Notes: generated by a model from the sequence alone, not told the origin. A stretch of DNA of 64,000 nt from UBA12481 sp942493265 (GCA_942493265.1 OW818688.1:4774001-4838000); one strand, 5' to 3'; counted from the first letter of the stretch, positions 40,893 through 49,918 are shown. Made by a program: numbers and translations.

Positions 40893-42089
40893 GTGAAAAT
40901 GCTGAAAGGTTTTTCAAAGCTAGAGCCGTCAGAAAAGCTCGGCCGATTGAAGGAGGCAGGATTCATTTCCGAAGATATCCGGAATCTGCTGATTACCCTT
41001 AATCCGGCTGATCCGGCCATTGCTCTGCTTTTCAGCAAGATGACTGAAAATGTGATTTCAACGTATCCCCTTCCCTACAGCATTGCACCCGGTTTTGTAA
41101 TCAATGGCAGGGAATATGCCATACCCATGGTCACCGAAGAAAGCTCAATTGTAGCAGCGGCTTCCTGGAGCGCGCGGTATTGGGCAGAAAGAGGTGGTTT
41201 TCAGGCACGTGTCATTTCTGAAACAAAAATCGGCCAGATCCATTTTCTCTGGAGCGGCCTCCCCGACCAGTTGATCAAAGCCTCCTCCTCCATTTTTGAA
41301 ACCATGAGATCCGCCGTTAAGCCGATCACCCGAAACATGGAAGAACGCGGCGGCGGAATTACCGGATTTGAGCTCATCAATCTGACTGATAAAATCAAAG
41401 ATTTTTATCAGGTAAGGGTCTCCTTTGAAACGGCCGATTCAATGGGCGCCAACTTCATCAACAGCTGTCTCGAAAGTATGGCTACAGCACTCCGGAATGC
41501 CATTTCCGGTTTAACGGGTTTCCATGATGAGGCTGAAGTGATCATGTCAATCCTGTCAAACCATGCCCCCGATTGCCTGGTTGAAAGTACGGTTGAATGC
41601 GGAATCGATGAACTGACCGGAATAAAAGGGGTTGATGATCCTTCAGATTTTGCCCGCCGGTTCGAACTCGCCGTACGGATAGCACAAATCGACCCGTATC
41701 GCGCAGTCACCCATAACAAGGGGGTATACAACGGCATCGATGCAGTTATTATCGCCACCGCGAATGATTTCAGGGCGGTGGAAGCTGCTGGTCATGCTTA
41801 TGCATCGCAATCAGGCCGATATACCAGCCTGACTGACATCACTTTAGCCAACGGAATATTTCGTTATTCTCTGAAAGTGCCCATTGCTGCAGGCACTGTC
41901 GGAGGACTTACCGGTACCCATCCGATGGCGGCTGTTTCGCTTAAAATTTTGGGGAATCCGGGTGCTGCGGATCTGATGAAGATTGCAGCAAGTGCCGGAT
42001 TAGCCAATAATTTTTCAGCTATCAAAGCGCTGATAACCACCGGAATACAATCCGGACATATGCCCCTTCATAATCGTAAAAGCCATTAA
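40893..42089 (+). CDS. mvaA: HMG-CoA reductase, class II-like (398 aa)
   Basis: Class II landmarks: MTENVISTYPLPYSIAPGF, INGREYAIPMVTEESSIVAA (substrate Glu), TADSMGANFINSCLE, THNKGVYNGIDAV, and the flexible C-terminal catalytic His389 in GIQSGHMPLH. The usual E-N-V-I-G-x-x-x-L-P and D-x-x-G-A-N motifs are present with small changes. It reduces HMG-CoA to mevalonate with NAD(P)H; the class was named for degradative enzymes but here sits in a biosynthetic kinase cluster. No HMG-CoA synthase gene is near, so the HMG-CoA may come from the leucine genes just upstream. Overlaps or adjoins the GHMP kinase start. Confidence 0.92.
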   Translation: MKMLKGFSKLEPSEKLGRLKEAGFISEDIRNLLITLNPADPAIALLFSKMTENVISTYPLPYSIAPGFVINGREYAIPMVTEESSIVAAASWSARYWAERGGFQARVISETKIGQIHFLWSGLPDQLIKASSSIFETMRSAVKPITRNMEERGGGITGFELINLTDKIKDFYQVRVSFETADSMGANFINSCLESMATALRNAISGLTGFHDEAEVIMSILSNHAPDCLVESTVECGIDELTGIKGVDDPSDFARRFELAVRIAQIDPYRAVTHNKGVYNGIDAVIIATANDFRAVEAAGHAYASQSGRYTSLTDITLANGIFRYSLKVPIAAGTVGGLTGTHPMAAVSLKILGNPGAADLMKIAASAGLANNFSAIKALITTGIQSGHMPLHNRKSH

Positions 42090-42102
42090 TACAGTACGAT
42101 AC

Positions 42103-43017
42103 ATATACCGATCGAACGGAAAGCTATTGCTCACCGGAGAGTATCTGGTACTGGCCGGTGCAAGAGCCCTGGCCTTGCCTTTGCTCAAGGGTCAGACCAT
42201 GGAAGTTGAATTTACACCGGGTACGTCGCTGAAGATTTACTGGACCGCTTCCGACCTTTCAGGATTGTGGTTCGAGGCAGAACTGGCGCTGGATCCTCAA
42301 CTGACCTGTATTTCGACAACTGACCCGGCCATTGCCCGGCGATTGGTTTTTTTGCTGAACGCGGCACGCAGTCTGAATCCGGAATTCCTGAATACTGCCG
42401 GCTCATTTTCCATTACCAATCAGCTGGGTTTCGACCGTAACTGGGGATGGGGCTCGAGTTCCACGCTGATTTCAAATGTCGCCTGGTGGGCAAGCGTTGA
42501 TCCCTATGAACTTAACCGGCTGGTATCTGATGGATCGGGATACGATATCGCCTGTGCACGCTCCGGATCCCCCCTGATTTACACCTTGAAAAATGGTTCA
42601 CATACCGCTGACATCATTTCGTTCCATCCCCAATTTCAGGAACACCTGGCATTTATTTATCTCGGGAAAAAACAGGATACTACCGTGGAAATCAATCTTT
42701 TCCAACCGGAATCCGATGTTTTAAAAAACGCAATCGATGAAATCAGCGAAATCACCATGCAATTGACCGGCACCCATAAACTTTCCCTATTTAACTGCCT
42801 GATCAATAAACATGAACTGATAATCAGCAATATACTGAACCGGGTTCCGGTTAAGGAACAACTATTTCCCGATTTTGAGGGCTCCGTGAAATCGCTGGGA
42901 GCCTGGGGAGGCGACTTCGTACTGGCTTCCTCGACCGGAAGTTATCAATCCACTATTCAATACTTCAGGGAAAAGGGCTATCAAACAGCCTTTTCCTGGA
43001 AGGAAATAATCCGATAA
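42103..43017 (+). CDS. GYDIA-family GHMP kinase, probable phosphomevalonate kinase
   Basis: Contains GWGSSSTLISN, the GHMP ATP-binding Gly/Ser loop, and GSGYDIACARSGSPLIY, which defines the GYDIA family. The N-terminal motif YRSNGKLLLTGEYLVLAGA is encoded from about 42106, yet the only standard start in frame is TTG 42127, inside that motif. No ATG or GTG exists between the stop at 42034 and 42127, so the true start must be non-canonical: ATA 42103 or ATT 42085 are candidates. With a mevalonate kinase-like gene and a decarboxylase beside it, the missing activity is phosphomevalonate kinase; that role is inference. Confidence 0.8.
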   Translation: MYRSNGKLLLTGEYLVLAGARALALPLLKGQTMEVEFTPGTSLKIYWTASDLSGLWFEAELALDPQLTCISTTDPAIARRLVFLLNAARSLNPEFLNTAGSFSITNQLGFDRNWGWGSSSTLISNVAWWASVDPYELNRLVSDGSGYDIACARSGSPLIYTLKNGSHTADIISFHPQFQEHLAFIYLGKKQDTTVEINLFQPESDVLKNAIDEISEITMQLTGTHKLSLFNCLINKHELIISNILNRVPVKEQLFPDFEGSVKSLGAWGGDFVLASSTGSYQSTIQYFREKGYQTAFSWKEIIR

Positions 43018-43020
43018 TCC

Positions 43021-44061
43021 ATGAATCCTTTAAACTCAGTTACCTGGTCAAGTCCGGCCAATATCGCACTGGTCAAATACTGGGGCAAGCACCACGACCA
43101 GCTACCGCAGAATCCGTCGATCAGCATGACACTTTCGGAATCGGTATCAACCACAACCGTTACCTGGACCAAGCCCGCCGGCAACCCTGCCTATACCTTT
43201 CTGTTTGAAGGGCGTAAGGAGCCCGTTTTTGAAAAACGGGTATTTGATTATCTGAATAAAATTATGGATACCCTGCCTGCTCTTCGCGGGTTTTCACTGG
43301 ATATCAGCAGCCAGAACAACTTTCCCCACTCCTCCGGAATATCTTCATCAGCCTCATTCATGTCAGCACTGGCTCTATGCCTGATCCGGGCCGGGGAAGA
43401 GATTGACGGAATCAGACTTCCACAGGCCGATTTTTACCGCGAGGCATCATGTCTGGCCAGGCTGGGCTCGGGAAGCGCTGCACGGTCGGTTTACGGAAGC
43501 TTTGTCCTTTGGGGGGCCACACCGGAAATTGCCGGATCATCAGATGAATTTGCGATTCCGGTAAGCCAGTATGTACATCCGGTTTTCCGAACCTATCGCG
43601 ATGCAGTCCTGGTAGTGAGCTCCCATGCAAAAACCCTCTCGAGCAGCGCCGGGCATAAACTCATGGAATCCAATGCCTTTGCAACAGAACGATTTGCCGA
43701 TGCACGTAATAACATTGGGCTATTGCTGAATATCCTCAGCTCCGGCAACCAGAATGGCTTTATCCATCTGGTTGAACAGGAAGCCATGACACTGCACGGA
43801 TTAATCCAATCCTCCGCCGGCGGTCCGGTTTTAATGGAACCCGGTACCGTGGCAATAATCAGGCTGATACGCGATTACCGCAACATGACCGGGAGCCATC
43901 TTTGTTTCACGCTGGATGCCGGGCCAAACGTGCATCTGCTCTATCCCGAAAGTGAAAGGGAATCCATCCGGTACCTGATTGGCACCCAGCTCCTTGAATA
44001 TTGCGAAAACCGGAAATGGATCGACGACCGGGCCGGAACGGGTCCTGCAAATATTTCTTAA
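43021..44061 (+). CDS. mvaD: Diphosphomevalonate decarboxylase
   Basis: The 346 residues show the family signatures: SPANIALVKYWGKHHDQLPQ, NPSISMTLS, the ATP loop NNFPHSSGISSSASFMSAL and RLGSGSAARSVYGSFVLW with the catalytic Arg, and LDAGPNVHLLYP near the C-terminus. The conserved Asp of the active site is in FTLDAGPNVH. It converts mevalonate diphosphate to isopentenyl diphosphate, CO2 and phosphate. Four bases after the preceding kinase; start ATG 43021. Confidence 0.93.
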   Translation: MNPLNSVTWSSPANIALVKYWGKHHDQLPQNPSISMTLSESVSTTTVTWTKPAGNPAYTFLFEGRKEPVFEKRVFDYLNKIMDTLPALRGFSLDISSQNNFPHSSGISSSASFMSALALCLIRAGEEIDGIRLPQADFYREASCLARLGSGSAARSVYGSFVLWGATPEIAGSSDEFAIPVSQYVHPVFRTYRDAVLVVSSHAKTLSSSAGHKLMESNAFATERFADARNNIGLLLNILSSGNQNGFIHLVEQEAMTLHGLIQSSAGGPVLMEPGTVAIIRLIRDYRNMTGSHLCFTLDAGPNVHLLYPESERESIRYLIGTQLLEYCENRKWIDDRAGTGPANIS

Positions 44062-44076
44062 TACCCCCTTCGAAGA

Positions 44077-44949
44077 ATGAACCGCTCCTTTCCGGCTAAG
44101 CTCCTGCTCTTTGGCGAATACTCAGTTCTCACCGGTTCGGATGCCTGTGCATTTCCGCTGGAAAAGTTCTCGGGCCAACTGATTTTCCCCGATCCCGGTG
44201 AAGAACGGTCATCACGATTGGTTGAATCCAATCAGCATTTAAAAGGATTGCTCACCTACCTGCTGGAACCTGATTATCTGCCGGTTGCATCAAATCTCCT
44301 CCGGATGGCCAGTCTTTCCTACGATATCGGATCCGGACTGGCCTTTGATTCAGATATTCCCCGGAATTACGGAGCCGGCAGTTCGGGAGCACTCGTGGCA
44401 GCCATTTACCACGCCTATCGCATTAATACTGAAATCACTGATATTCAATCTGTCCGAACCCATCTGGCTTTCATTGAATCAGCATTCCATTCAAAAAGTT
44501 CAGGAATTGATCCGCTGGTCAGCTATCTGAATAAACCGGTTTTTATAATCGATGGCCAAATCCATTGTCCCGACCTTAAACTCGAAACCATCCGGAAACA
44601 CCTGCTCATTGAACTCATCGACAGTGGTATTCCAGGCAAAACCAAATCCGGGATGCTGGCATTTCAATCCGGAAGTATCCAAACCGAGGCTCAGGAGATT
44701 GCATTTAAAAACGCTTATATACCGCTGATTAACAGCACCATTTATGATATATATCATCAAATCCATTCGGGTTTGATTGATAAAATCTTTCGGATTGCTG
44801 ACATGCAGCTGCAACTTTTCCCTGATCTTTTCACTCCCGAAATCCGCATCCTGGCACATCAGGGACTCAAATCCAAAGCCTTCGCCATTAAGCTCTGCGG
44901 TTCAGGCGGCGGTGGGTTCTATCTGAAAATTCAGCCCATTCAGCCCTGA
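44077..44949 (+). CDS. Mevalonate kinase-like GHMP kinase (290 aa)
   Basis: GHMP kinase with the opening FPAKLLLFGEYSVLTGSDA, the phosphate loop NYGAGSSGALVAAIYHAY, the Asp of KSSGIDPLVSYLN (catalytic base region in mevalonate kinases) and a Gly-rich LCGSGGGGFYLKI at the C-terminus. At 290 aa it is at the short end of the mevalonate kinase range. It would phosphorylate mevalonate, the product of the reductase encoded at 40893. It ends the leucine/mevalonate cluster; 130 bases later an unrelated toxin-antitoxin pair begins. Confidence 0.85.
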   Translation: MNRSFPAKLLLFGEYSVLTGSDACAFPLEKFSGQLIFPDPGEERSSRLVESNQHLKGLLTYLLEPDYLPVASNLLRMASLSYDIGSGLAFDSDIPRNYGAGSSGALVAAIYHAYRINTEITDIQSVRTHLAFIESAFHSKSSGIDPLVSYLNKPVFIIDGQIHCPDLKLETIRKHLLIELIDSGIPGKTKSGMLAFQSGSIQTEAQEIAFKNAYIPLINSTIYDIYHQIHSGLIDKIFRIADMQLQLFPDLFTPEIRILAHQGLKSKAFAIKLCGSGGGGFYLKIQPIQP

Positions 44950-45028
44950 AAATAGTTCTCTGGTTTTTTCCATTCGCACAGGTTATTCTCGTCTATACTA
45001 TTTATGGGCTTATCACAGTCGCAAAATT

Positions 45029-45049
45029 AATTCACTTTTTTAGTGAATT
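45029..45049. promoter_or_regulatory. Operator-like inverted repeat before higBA
   Basis: AATTCACT-TTTTT-AGTGAATT is a perfect 8-bp inverted repeat at the expected -33 region of the higBA promoter, fitting autorepression by the HigA protein. Confidence 0.5.
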
Positions 45050-45064
45050 TTCATTATTAGTACT

Positions 45065-45072
45065 TACCTTTG
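45065..45072 (+). promoter_or_regulatory. -7 element of higBA
   Basis: TACCTTTG is an exact TAnnTTTG match 14 bases before the ATG at 45086, implying a very short leader. Confidence 0.55.
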
Positions 45073-45085
45073 CTATGATGATCTT

Positions 45086-45409
45086 ATGGAAATCGAATTT
45101 GATCAGGATTACCTGCGGGAGTTATATTTTTTTGGTCGCAGCCAAAATAAGAAACACCGGTTTCAACCTGAGATTATCAAAAGGTATATTACAGTTGTTG
45201 ATAGGTTGAGGTCCGTTTCCGATATCGAAATGCTTTATTGCTTGAAAGGATTACATTATGAAAGGAAAATCGGTCAATTGGCAAATATTGAGGCGGTGTG
45301 GATCAATGATCAATTCAGGTTGGAATTCGTGAGCAGGAAAGTAGTTTTCGGAAAAGAGGAATCAACTATATGCAAACTTTTAAGCATCAGCAACCATTAT
45401 CACAATTAG
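45086..45409 (+). CDS. higB: HigB/RelE-family toxin (107 aa)
   Basis: RelE-fold mRNA interferase of the HigB 'killer' group: N-terminal EFDQDYLRELYFFG, helix IIKRYITVVDRLRSV, and beta strands LKGLHYERKIG, VWINDQFRLEFVSR with the conserved R in the F-R-L-x-F strand. These toxins cut mRNA at the ribosome when freed from HigA. The gene order toxin then antitoxin, eight bases apart, is the standard higBA layout. A palindromic operator and a consensus -7 element precede it. Confidence 0.85.
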   Translation: MEIEFDQDYLRELYFFGRSQNKKHRFQPEIIKRYITVVDRLRSVSDIEMLYCLKGLHYERKIGQLANIEAVWINDQFRLEFVSRKVVFGKEESTICKLLSISNHYHN

Positions 45410-45416
45410 GAAAAGC

Positions 45417-45734
45417 ATGGAAAAACAATTAATACCCTTTATTGCCACTCATCCGGGTGTTGTGATAAAAGATGAATTGATGGCCAGGAGAATTACACAG
45501 AAGAGGCTTGCTGAAATGATCGGTATGCAACCTTCCATGCTCAATGAAATAATCAGAGGAAAGAGACCTATTTCTGCAGCAATTGCTTTGTCGTTGGAGC
45601 AAGCCCTTGATGTTCCGGCAGAATTTTGGATAAAGTTTCAATACCAGTATGAACTCGATATTATACGCCAGAAAGAGCACACAATTCTTCGTCTTCAACA
45701 GATTGAAGAAAAAAAATTATCGAAATTGAGGTAG
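45417..45734 (+). CDS. higA: HigA-family addiction module antitoxin (105 aa)
   Basis: XRE helix-turn-helix antitoxin with the family hallmark PFIATHPGVVIKDELMARRI, HTH ITQKRLAEMIGMQPSMLNEI, and RPISAAIALSLEQALDVPAE plus WIKFQYQYELD. It neutralises the toxin encoded before it and represses the operon through the inverted repeat at 45029. Unlike the two XRE genes in the tRNA island, this one has an intact toxin partner. Confidence 0.9.
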   Translation: MEKQLIPFIATHPGVVIKDELMARRITQKRLAEMIGMQPSMLNEIIRGKRPISAAIALSLEQALDVPAEFWIKFQYQYELDIIRQKEHTILRLQQIEEKKLSKLR

Positions 45735-45793
45735 TTGAATCTCCGTGTCCCACCGTGCTCTCCCTGTCTCCATGGTAATTCCCACCAGGCAAC

Positions 45794-48664
45794 TTAAGAT
45801 AGCAAATCCAGTATCTCCTCCGGATCGATCAGGTTCAGCGCATTCTTATTCACGAAAATATCCGCCAGATTCTGCTTTCGTTCCTGCATCTGAAGAATCT
45901 TTTCCTCGATGGTACCGGTGGTAATAAACCGGTAAGCAAACACATGATTCTCCTGACCGATCCGGTGTGCCCTACTGATGGCCTGGTTTTCCACTGCCGG
46001 ATTCCACCAGGGATCGGCCAGAAATACATAATCCGCCCGCGTCAGGTTGAGTCCAACCCCGCCGGCTTTCAGGCTGACCAGAAATACCGGAAGGCTCTCT
46101 TCATGCTGGAACCGCCGGATCATCAGTTCGCGTTTTTTTGTGGTATCCTGACCGGTCAGCATCAGATAAGGAGTGCACGCACTCTCAAGTGATGAAGCAA
46201 TTAATTTCAAATGCTTGACAAACTGCGAGAATACCAGCACCTTATGTTTTTCGGCCAGCACCTCGCCGATCATTCCCGTGATCTCGGCCATTTTCCCGGA
46301 ACCGCCGGAATATAGCGGATCAGCCATTACCGGGTGGTTTGCTATCAAACGGAGTTTCATCAGGCTTTGCAGTACCAACATGCGCGTAGTGGAATCAACC
46401 GGCTCCCGGAAACGGTTGATCAGGAAATTCCTGATATCGGATTTCCGCGATTCATACACCGACCACTGCTCCTCGGTAGGCTCGCAATACCGGATTTCCT
46501 GCGTGAGCAAAGGAAGTTCAGGCGCCACCAGGTCCTTGGTCCTCCGAAGGATGAACGGCTTAACCACCTCCCTGAGCAATTGCGATGACTCCTCGGGTAT
46601 CACATTTTCTTTTGAACGCATAAAATGATCGCGGAACCAGTTTCTGGATCCCAGCAATCCCTGATTGACCAGGGTCATCTGCGACCACAGATCATCGAGT
46701 GAATTCTCAACCGGAGTACCGGTCATCGACAGGCGATGAACCGACTCAATCCGGGTGATCGCCCTGAATGTAATAGATCCGGCATTTTTGGCATGCTGGC
46801 TCTCATCGAGGATCAGGTAGAAAAATTCAATCTTTTCCAACAAATCGATATCATTCCTCAGGGTTCCATATGTGGTGAGTATCAGGTCGAACCGGCTGAA
46901 CCAGGCGGGGTCGGCATTTCTCTGCGGACCGGCATACCGGTAAAACTTCTGGTCAGGCGTGAATTTCCGTATTTCATTCTCCCAGTTATGTAACAGGCTT
47001 ACGGGCATAACCACCAATGTTGGTCCCCGTGAGGGTCCGTACGCAATCCGCTGATGATCAAGCATAGCCAATACCTGGATGGTTTTCCCCAAGCCCATGT
47101 CATCAGCCAGACAACCACCAAATCCTTCTCTTCCCAATCCCAGGAGCCATTGTACACCAATCCCCTGGTAAGGGCGCAGTACCCCGGATGCGCTCCCAGC
47201 CAGATCCTCCTGTTTCTCAAAAAGTTTCCGGATAATCTCCTCCGGAGAATTGGCCCCGGTTATAAGTTCGGCATCGAGTGAAGCACTGAGACTGCCAACA
47301 TGTAATTTATTTATTTTTAATTTGTTACCATCAGATTTCCCAAACAACAGGATCCCCCTGAACCTACTGAACCACTCATCGGGAATCAGAAAAACAGATC
47401 CGTCAGGGGTGATAAATTCCCTCTTGCCGCTGAGTATGCACTCTTTCAGTGATTTGAACGCAATCTTCTGGTCGCCTACCTCTATCTCAATTTCCAGATC
47501 AAACCAATCGCGTTCAACCCTGACATTCGAAGTGATCACCGGAGGAGCGAGCAAATATCTGGCTCCCTGTTCCTGCTGAAGAATGACCCCGTGATCTTGC
47601 AGAAACTGATAATGATGCCTGGAGAATTCAATCAGCCGGGTCATGGGATCCGTTGTACCGGTTTCCGAATCCACCAGCTGCAGTGCACTGCTACCTTTTG
47701 GCCTGGTTCCGGCGTTTATCAGCAGCTGCCTGATGCGCTCCTCCTCATCGGGCTGCCTTATCATGACATCAAAGGAAGGAGGATGGTGAGCCTCGTCAAT
47801 TTCCACCAGACGGGGATCGGAATAATCCATCGGGATTTCATGCTTTCCATAGCGAAATTTCACAATCAGTACCGGATCAAAGTTCCAATCAATACTCAAG
47901 GTTACAATGGCCTCCGGAGCGGTGGTATGCCCATTCACCACGAAACCGGTTTGACTGATGGCCGATTGCCTCAACAGACCACGGATGAAGGTTTCGAAAT
48001 ATTTCTTTTCCGTTTGCGGGGGTACCGTCAGCCTCGACTTCGTCAGGAATGGCTTGATCTTATTGCCATTCACCCCATCCATGGTATACAGTCCACCTTG
48101 ATAGGCAAACCATGCCGGCTGGTCAGTCAGAAGGATGAGCGAAGGGTTGTGGAGCACAACCGGATTCCCTGATACTGAAACCCTTATCGCATAGGTAAGC
48201 GCCTCGGATGTCCACTGGAAATGATAGCTGACTTGGGCAGGATGCACTGCAAACCGGTAGGGCTCTTCCATAATGGCCCCGTTGCTGTTAAGCTGATATA
48301 CCGGTATCCGGTGCTCATGGCAATAGGAAATCAGAAAAACCAGCCGCCGCTCGACATACGGTCTGAAAATCTTCTTGAAAAAGTCTTCCCCTTTCACCTG
48401 AAGAAAATCAGGAAGATCCGATTTCATCTTCGAAAAATTCTGGACCAGTTTATCATACGTGATTTCCCGCAAACTTTTCAGCAGAACTTTATCCTGTTCA
48501 CCCACCGGAATATCAAAATTCCGATAATTGAACGGATCCAGTCTTAAGTGGTTCAAACTGAAAGTTCCATCCGGGAGTGTTTCCACTACCCGGGCTTCGA
48601 ATTTCACCCCGATGAGCAGGTCGTGTACTAAGCAGTAGATTAATTTCCGGTAGCCGGATGACAT
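45794..48664 (-). CDS. SNF2-family DEAD/DEAH-box helicase (956 aa)
   Basis: The C-terminal ~450 residues are a SNF2/Rad54-type motor: motif I LADDMGLGKTIQVLAML (about 518-534), motif II DESQ, GTPVENSLDDLWSQM, and motifs V-VI SLKAGGVGLNLTRADYVFLA and WWNPAVENQAISRAHRIGQ. The N-terminal ~480 residues resemble the helicase-associated region of bacterial SNF2 proteins but show no SWIM zinc motif. Bacterial relatives remodel protein-DNA or RNA-polymerase complexes or act in repair; no phage-defence partner genes are adjacent. The start overlaps a short coding-like frame (48640-48906). Confidence 0.88.
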   Translation of the reverse strand: MSSGYRKLIYCLVHDLLIGVKFEARVVETLPDGTFSLNHLRLDPFNYRNFDIPVGEQDKVLLKSLREITYDKLVQNFSKMKSDLPDFLQVKGEDFFKKIFRPYVERRLVFLISYCHEHRIPVYQLNSNGAIMEEPYRFAVHPAQVSYHFQWTSEALTYAIRVSVSGNPVVLHNPSLILLTDQPAWFAYQGGLYTMDGVNGNKIKPFLTKSRLTVPPQTEKKYFETFIRGLLRQSAISQTGFVVNGHTTAPEAIVTLSIDWNFDPVLIVKFRYGKHEIPMDYSDPRLVEIDEAHHPPSFDVMIRQPDEEERIRQLLINAGTRPKGSSALQLVDSETGTTDPMTRLIEFSRHHYQFLQDHGVILQQEQGARYLLAPPVITSNVRVERDWFDLEIEIEVGDQKIAFKSLKECILSGKREFITPDGSVFLIPDEWFSRFRGILLFGKSDGNKLKINKLHVGSLSASLDAELITGANSPEEIIRKLFEKQEDLAGSASGVLRPYQGIGVQWLLGLGREGFGGCLADDMGLGKTIQVLAMLDHQRIAYGPSRGPTLVVMPVSLLHNWENEIRKFTPDQKFYRYAGPQRNADPAWFSRFDLILTTYGTLRNDIDLLEKIEFFYLILDESQHAKNAGSITFRAITRIESVHRLSMTGTPVENSLDDLWSQMTLVNQGLLGSRNWFRDHFMRSKENVIPEESSQLLREVVKPFILRRTKDLVAPELPLLTQEIRYCEPTEEQWSVYESRKSDIRNFLINRFREPVDSTTRMLVLQSLMKLRLIANHPVMADPLYSGGSGKMAEITGMIGEVLAEKHKVLVFSQFVKHLKLIASSLESACTPYLMLTGQDTTKKRELMIRRFQHEESLPVFLVSLKAGGVGLNLTRADYVFLADPWWNPAVENQAISRAHRIGQENHVFAYRFITTGTIEEKILQMQERKQNLADIFVNKNALNLIDPEEILDLLS

Positions 48665-48906
48665 ATTTCGGTAAATTCATTTACAACATGATCGATGAAT
48701 ATCCCCTGAAACTGCCCGGGTTTCAGCCCCTTGGGCAATTTTACCTTAACCCGGTGGGGGGTATCCGCCGATAATGCCGAAATATCGACAAAGAATCCCA
48801 GATTTGTACGCTCCACAAAAGGATAAACTCCATTGACCGGATAAACGTGATCTGTTGAACAAATAAACCTCTGGGGTGTTTGTACATCATTATTTAATCT
48901 GAATAG
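48640..48906 (-). CDS. Unannotated coding-like frame without a standard start codon, overlapping the SNF2 helicase start
   Basis: On the minus strand, from after TAA 48909-48907 to TAA 48642-48640, 88 codons read like a real protein: QTPQRFICSTDHVYPVNGVY, TNLGFFVDISALSADTP, VKLPKGLKPGQFQGIFIDHV, EFTEICHPATGN. No ATG or TTG is in frame; a GTG inside (in FVERT) is too late to include the conserved-looking part. It overlaps the helicase start by 25 bases, so it could be a coupled small gene begun at an ATT/ATA codon, or the remnant of a deleted upstream gene. No family is recognised. Confidence 0.35.
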   Translation of the reverse strand, partial: LFRLNNDVQTPQRFICSTDHVYPVNGVYPFVERTNLGFFVDISALSADTPHRVKVKLPKGLKPGQFQGIFIDHVVNEFTEICHPATGN

Positions 48907-48909
48907 TTA

Positions 48910-49917
48910 ATGGCACTGAATATAGCATTCTGGGGCAAGGCCCTGCAAACAATTCCAAGAGTTTCGAAAGAGGAATGGGATGAACTGGATATCATTTCAA
49001 GATGGTTGGTTGCAACCCGGTCGGGTGTCATCATCATGACCGCCATTTCAGCCATGCTGGGTGGATTACTGGCATTTGCCAGCGGCACGTTCAACGGTTT
49101 GAATTTTGCAGTTGCCTTTTTCGGTCTGCTGCTGGCTCACGCTTCGAACAATTTGCTCAACGACTGGACCGATCATCGCCGCGGAGTGGATAAAGACAAC
49201 TATTTCAGGGCTCAGTATGGACCGCATATCCTGGAACATGGATACATCACTCCGAAAAGATTTCAGACCTATATTCTGGTTACCCTATCGATGGCGATTG
49301 CGTGCGGGGCCTATCTTGCCATTACCGGTCCGATAACCGTGCTTTATCTCGGTCTGGCCGGATTGTTTTTCCTGCTTTTTTATACCTGGCCGCTGAAATA
49401 TATCGGTTTGGGCGAACCCACGGTAGTTCTGGTTTGGGGACCGCTGATGATCGGCGGCACCTATTTTCTCACCGCAGGGTATCAGTGGAGTTGGGATGTG
49501 GTATGGATTTCAGCACTTTATGCCATCGGGCCCACATCGGTCATCTTTGGAAAACACATTGACAAACTGAAACAGGACCGCGCAAAAAAGATATTTACCC
49601 TCCCGGTAATCATCGGGGAAACGGTTGCTCGCTATTCCACCCTGATCATGTGGGCGGTTCAATACATCGGATTTACCTGGCTGGTGATTGCCGGTAAACT
49701 GAATTGGCCGGTTCTGGTAATTGTACTGGCTATCCCCTACCTGTTTAAAAAAGGCAAGCCTTTCATGAAAAAACGTCCCGATACCAAACCGGATGAATAT
49801 GAAGCCGAAGCCTGGCCACTTTATTTCGTGCGCTATGCTTTCGAATACAACAAACGCTTCAGCCTCCTTTTCCTCCTCGGCATCATTTTACACGTTTTAA
49901 TGGTAAAATTCATGTAA
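48910..49917 (+). CDS. UbiA-family prenyltransferase (335 aa)
   Basis: About nine membrane helices starting at residue 36. The first Asp-rich motif is in NNLLNDWTDHRRGVD (N84-D88 region) and the second in GKHIDKLKQDRAKKIFTLP (about 216-233), both bracketing the active-site pocket of UbiA enzymes that attach a polyprenyl chain to an aromatic acceptor. The acceptor cannot be decided; a MenA-like dihydroxynaphthoate transferase or a sterol/haem-type one are possible. It might use isoprenoids from the mevalonate cluster some 5 kb away, but that link is inference. Confidence 0.8.
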   Translation: MALNIAFWGKALQTIPRVSKEEWDELDIISRWLVATRSGVIIMTAISAMLGGLLAFASGTFNGLNFAVAFFGLLLAHASNNLLNDWTDHRRGVDKDNYFRAQYGPHILEHGYITPKRFQTYILVTLSMAIACGAYLAITGPITVLYLGLAGLFFLLFYTWPLKYIGLGEPTVVLVWGPLMIGGTYFLTAGYQWSWDVVWISALYAIGPTSVIFGKHIDKLKQDRAKKIFTLPVIIGETVARYSTLIMWAVQYIGFTWLVIAGKLNWPVLVIVLAIPYLFKKGKPFMKKRPDTKPDEYEAEAWPLYFVRYAFEYNKRFSLLFLLGIILHVLMVKFM

Positions 49918-49918
49918 C

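Noticed and set aside
45794..48664. SNF2 helicase plus HigBA as a phage-defence island
   Set aside because: No methyltransferase, nuclease, DISARM- or Dnd-type partner genes lie next to the helicase, and its layout matches ordinary chromosomal SNF2 proteins of Bacteroidota.
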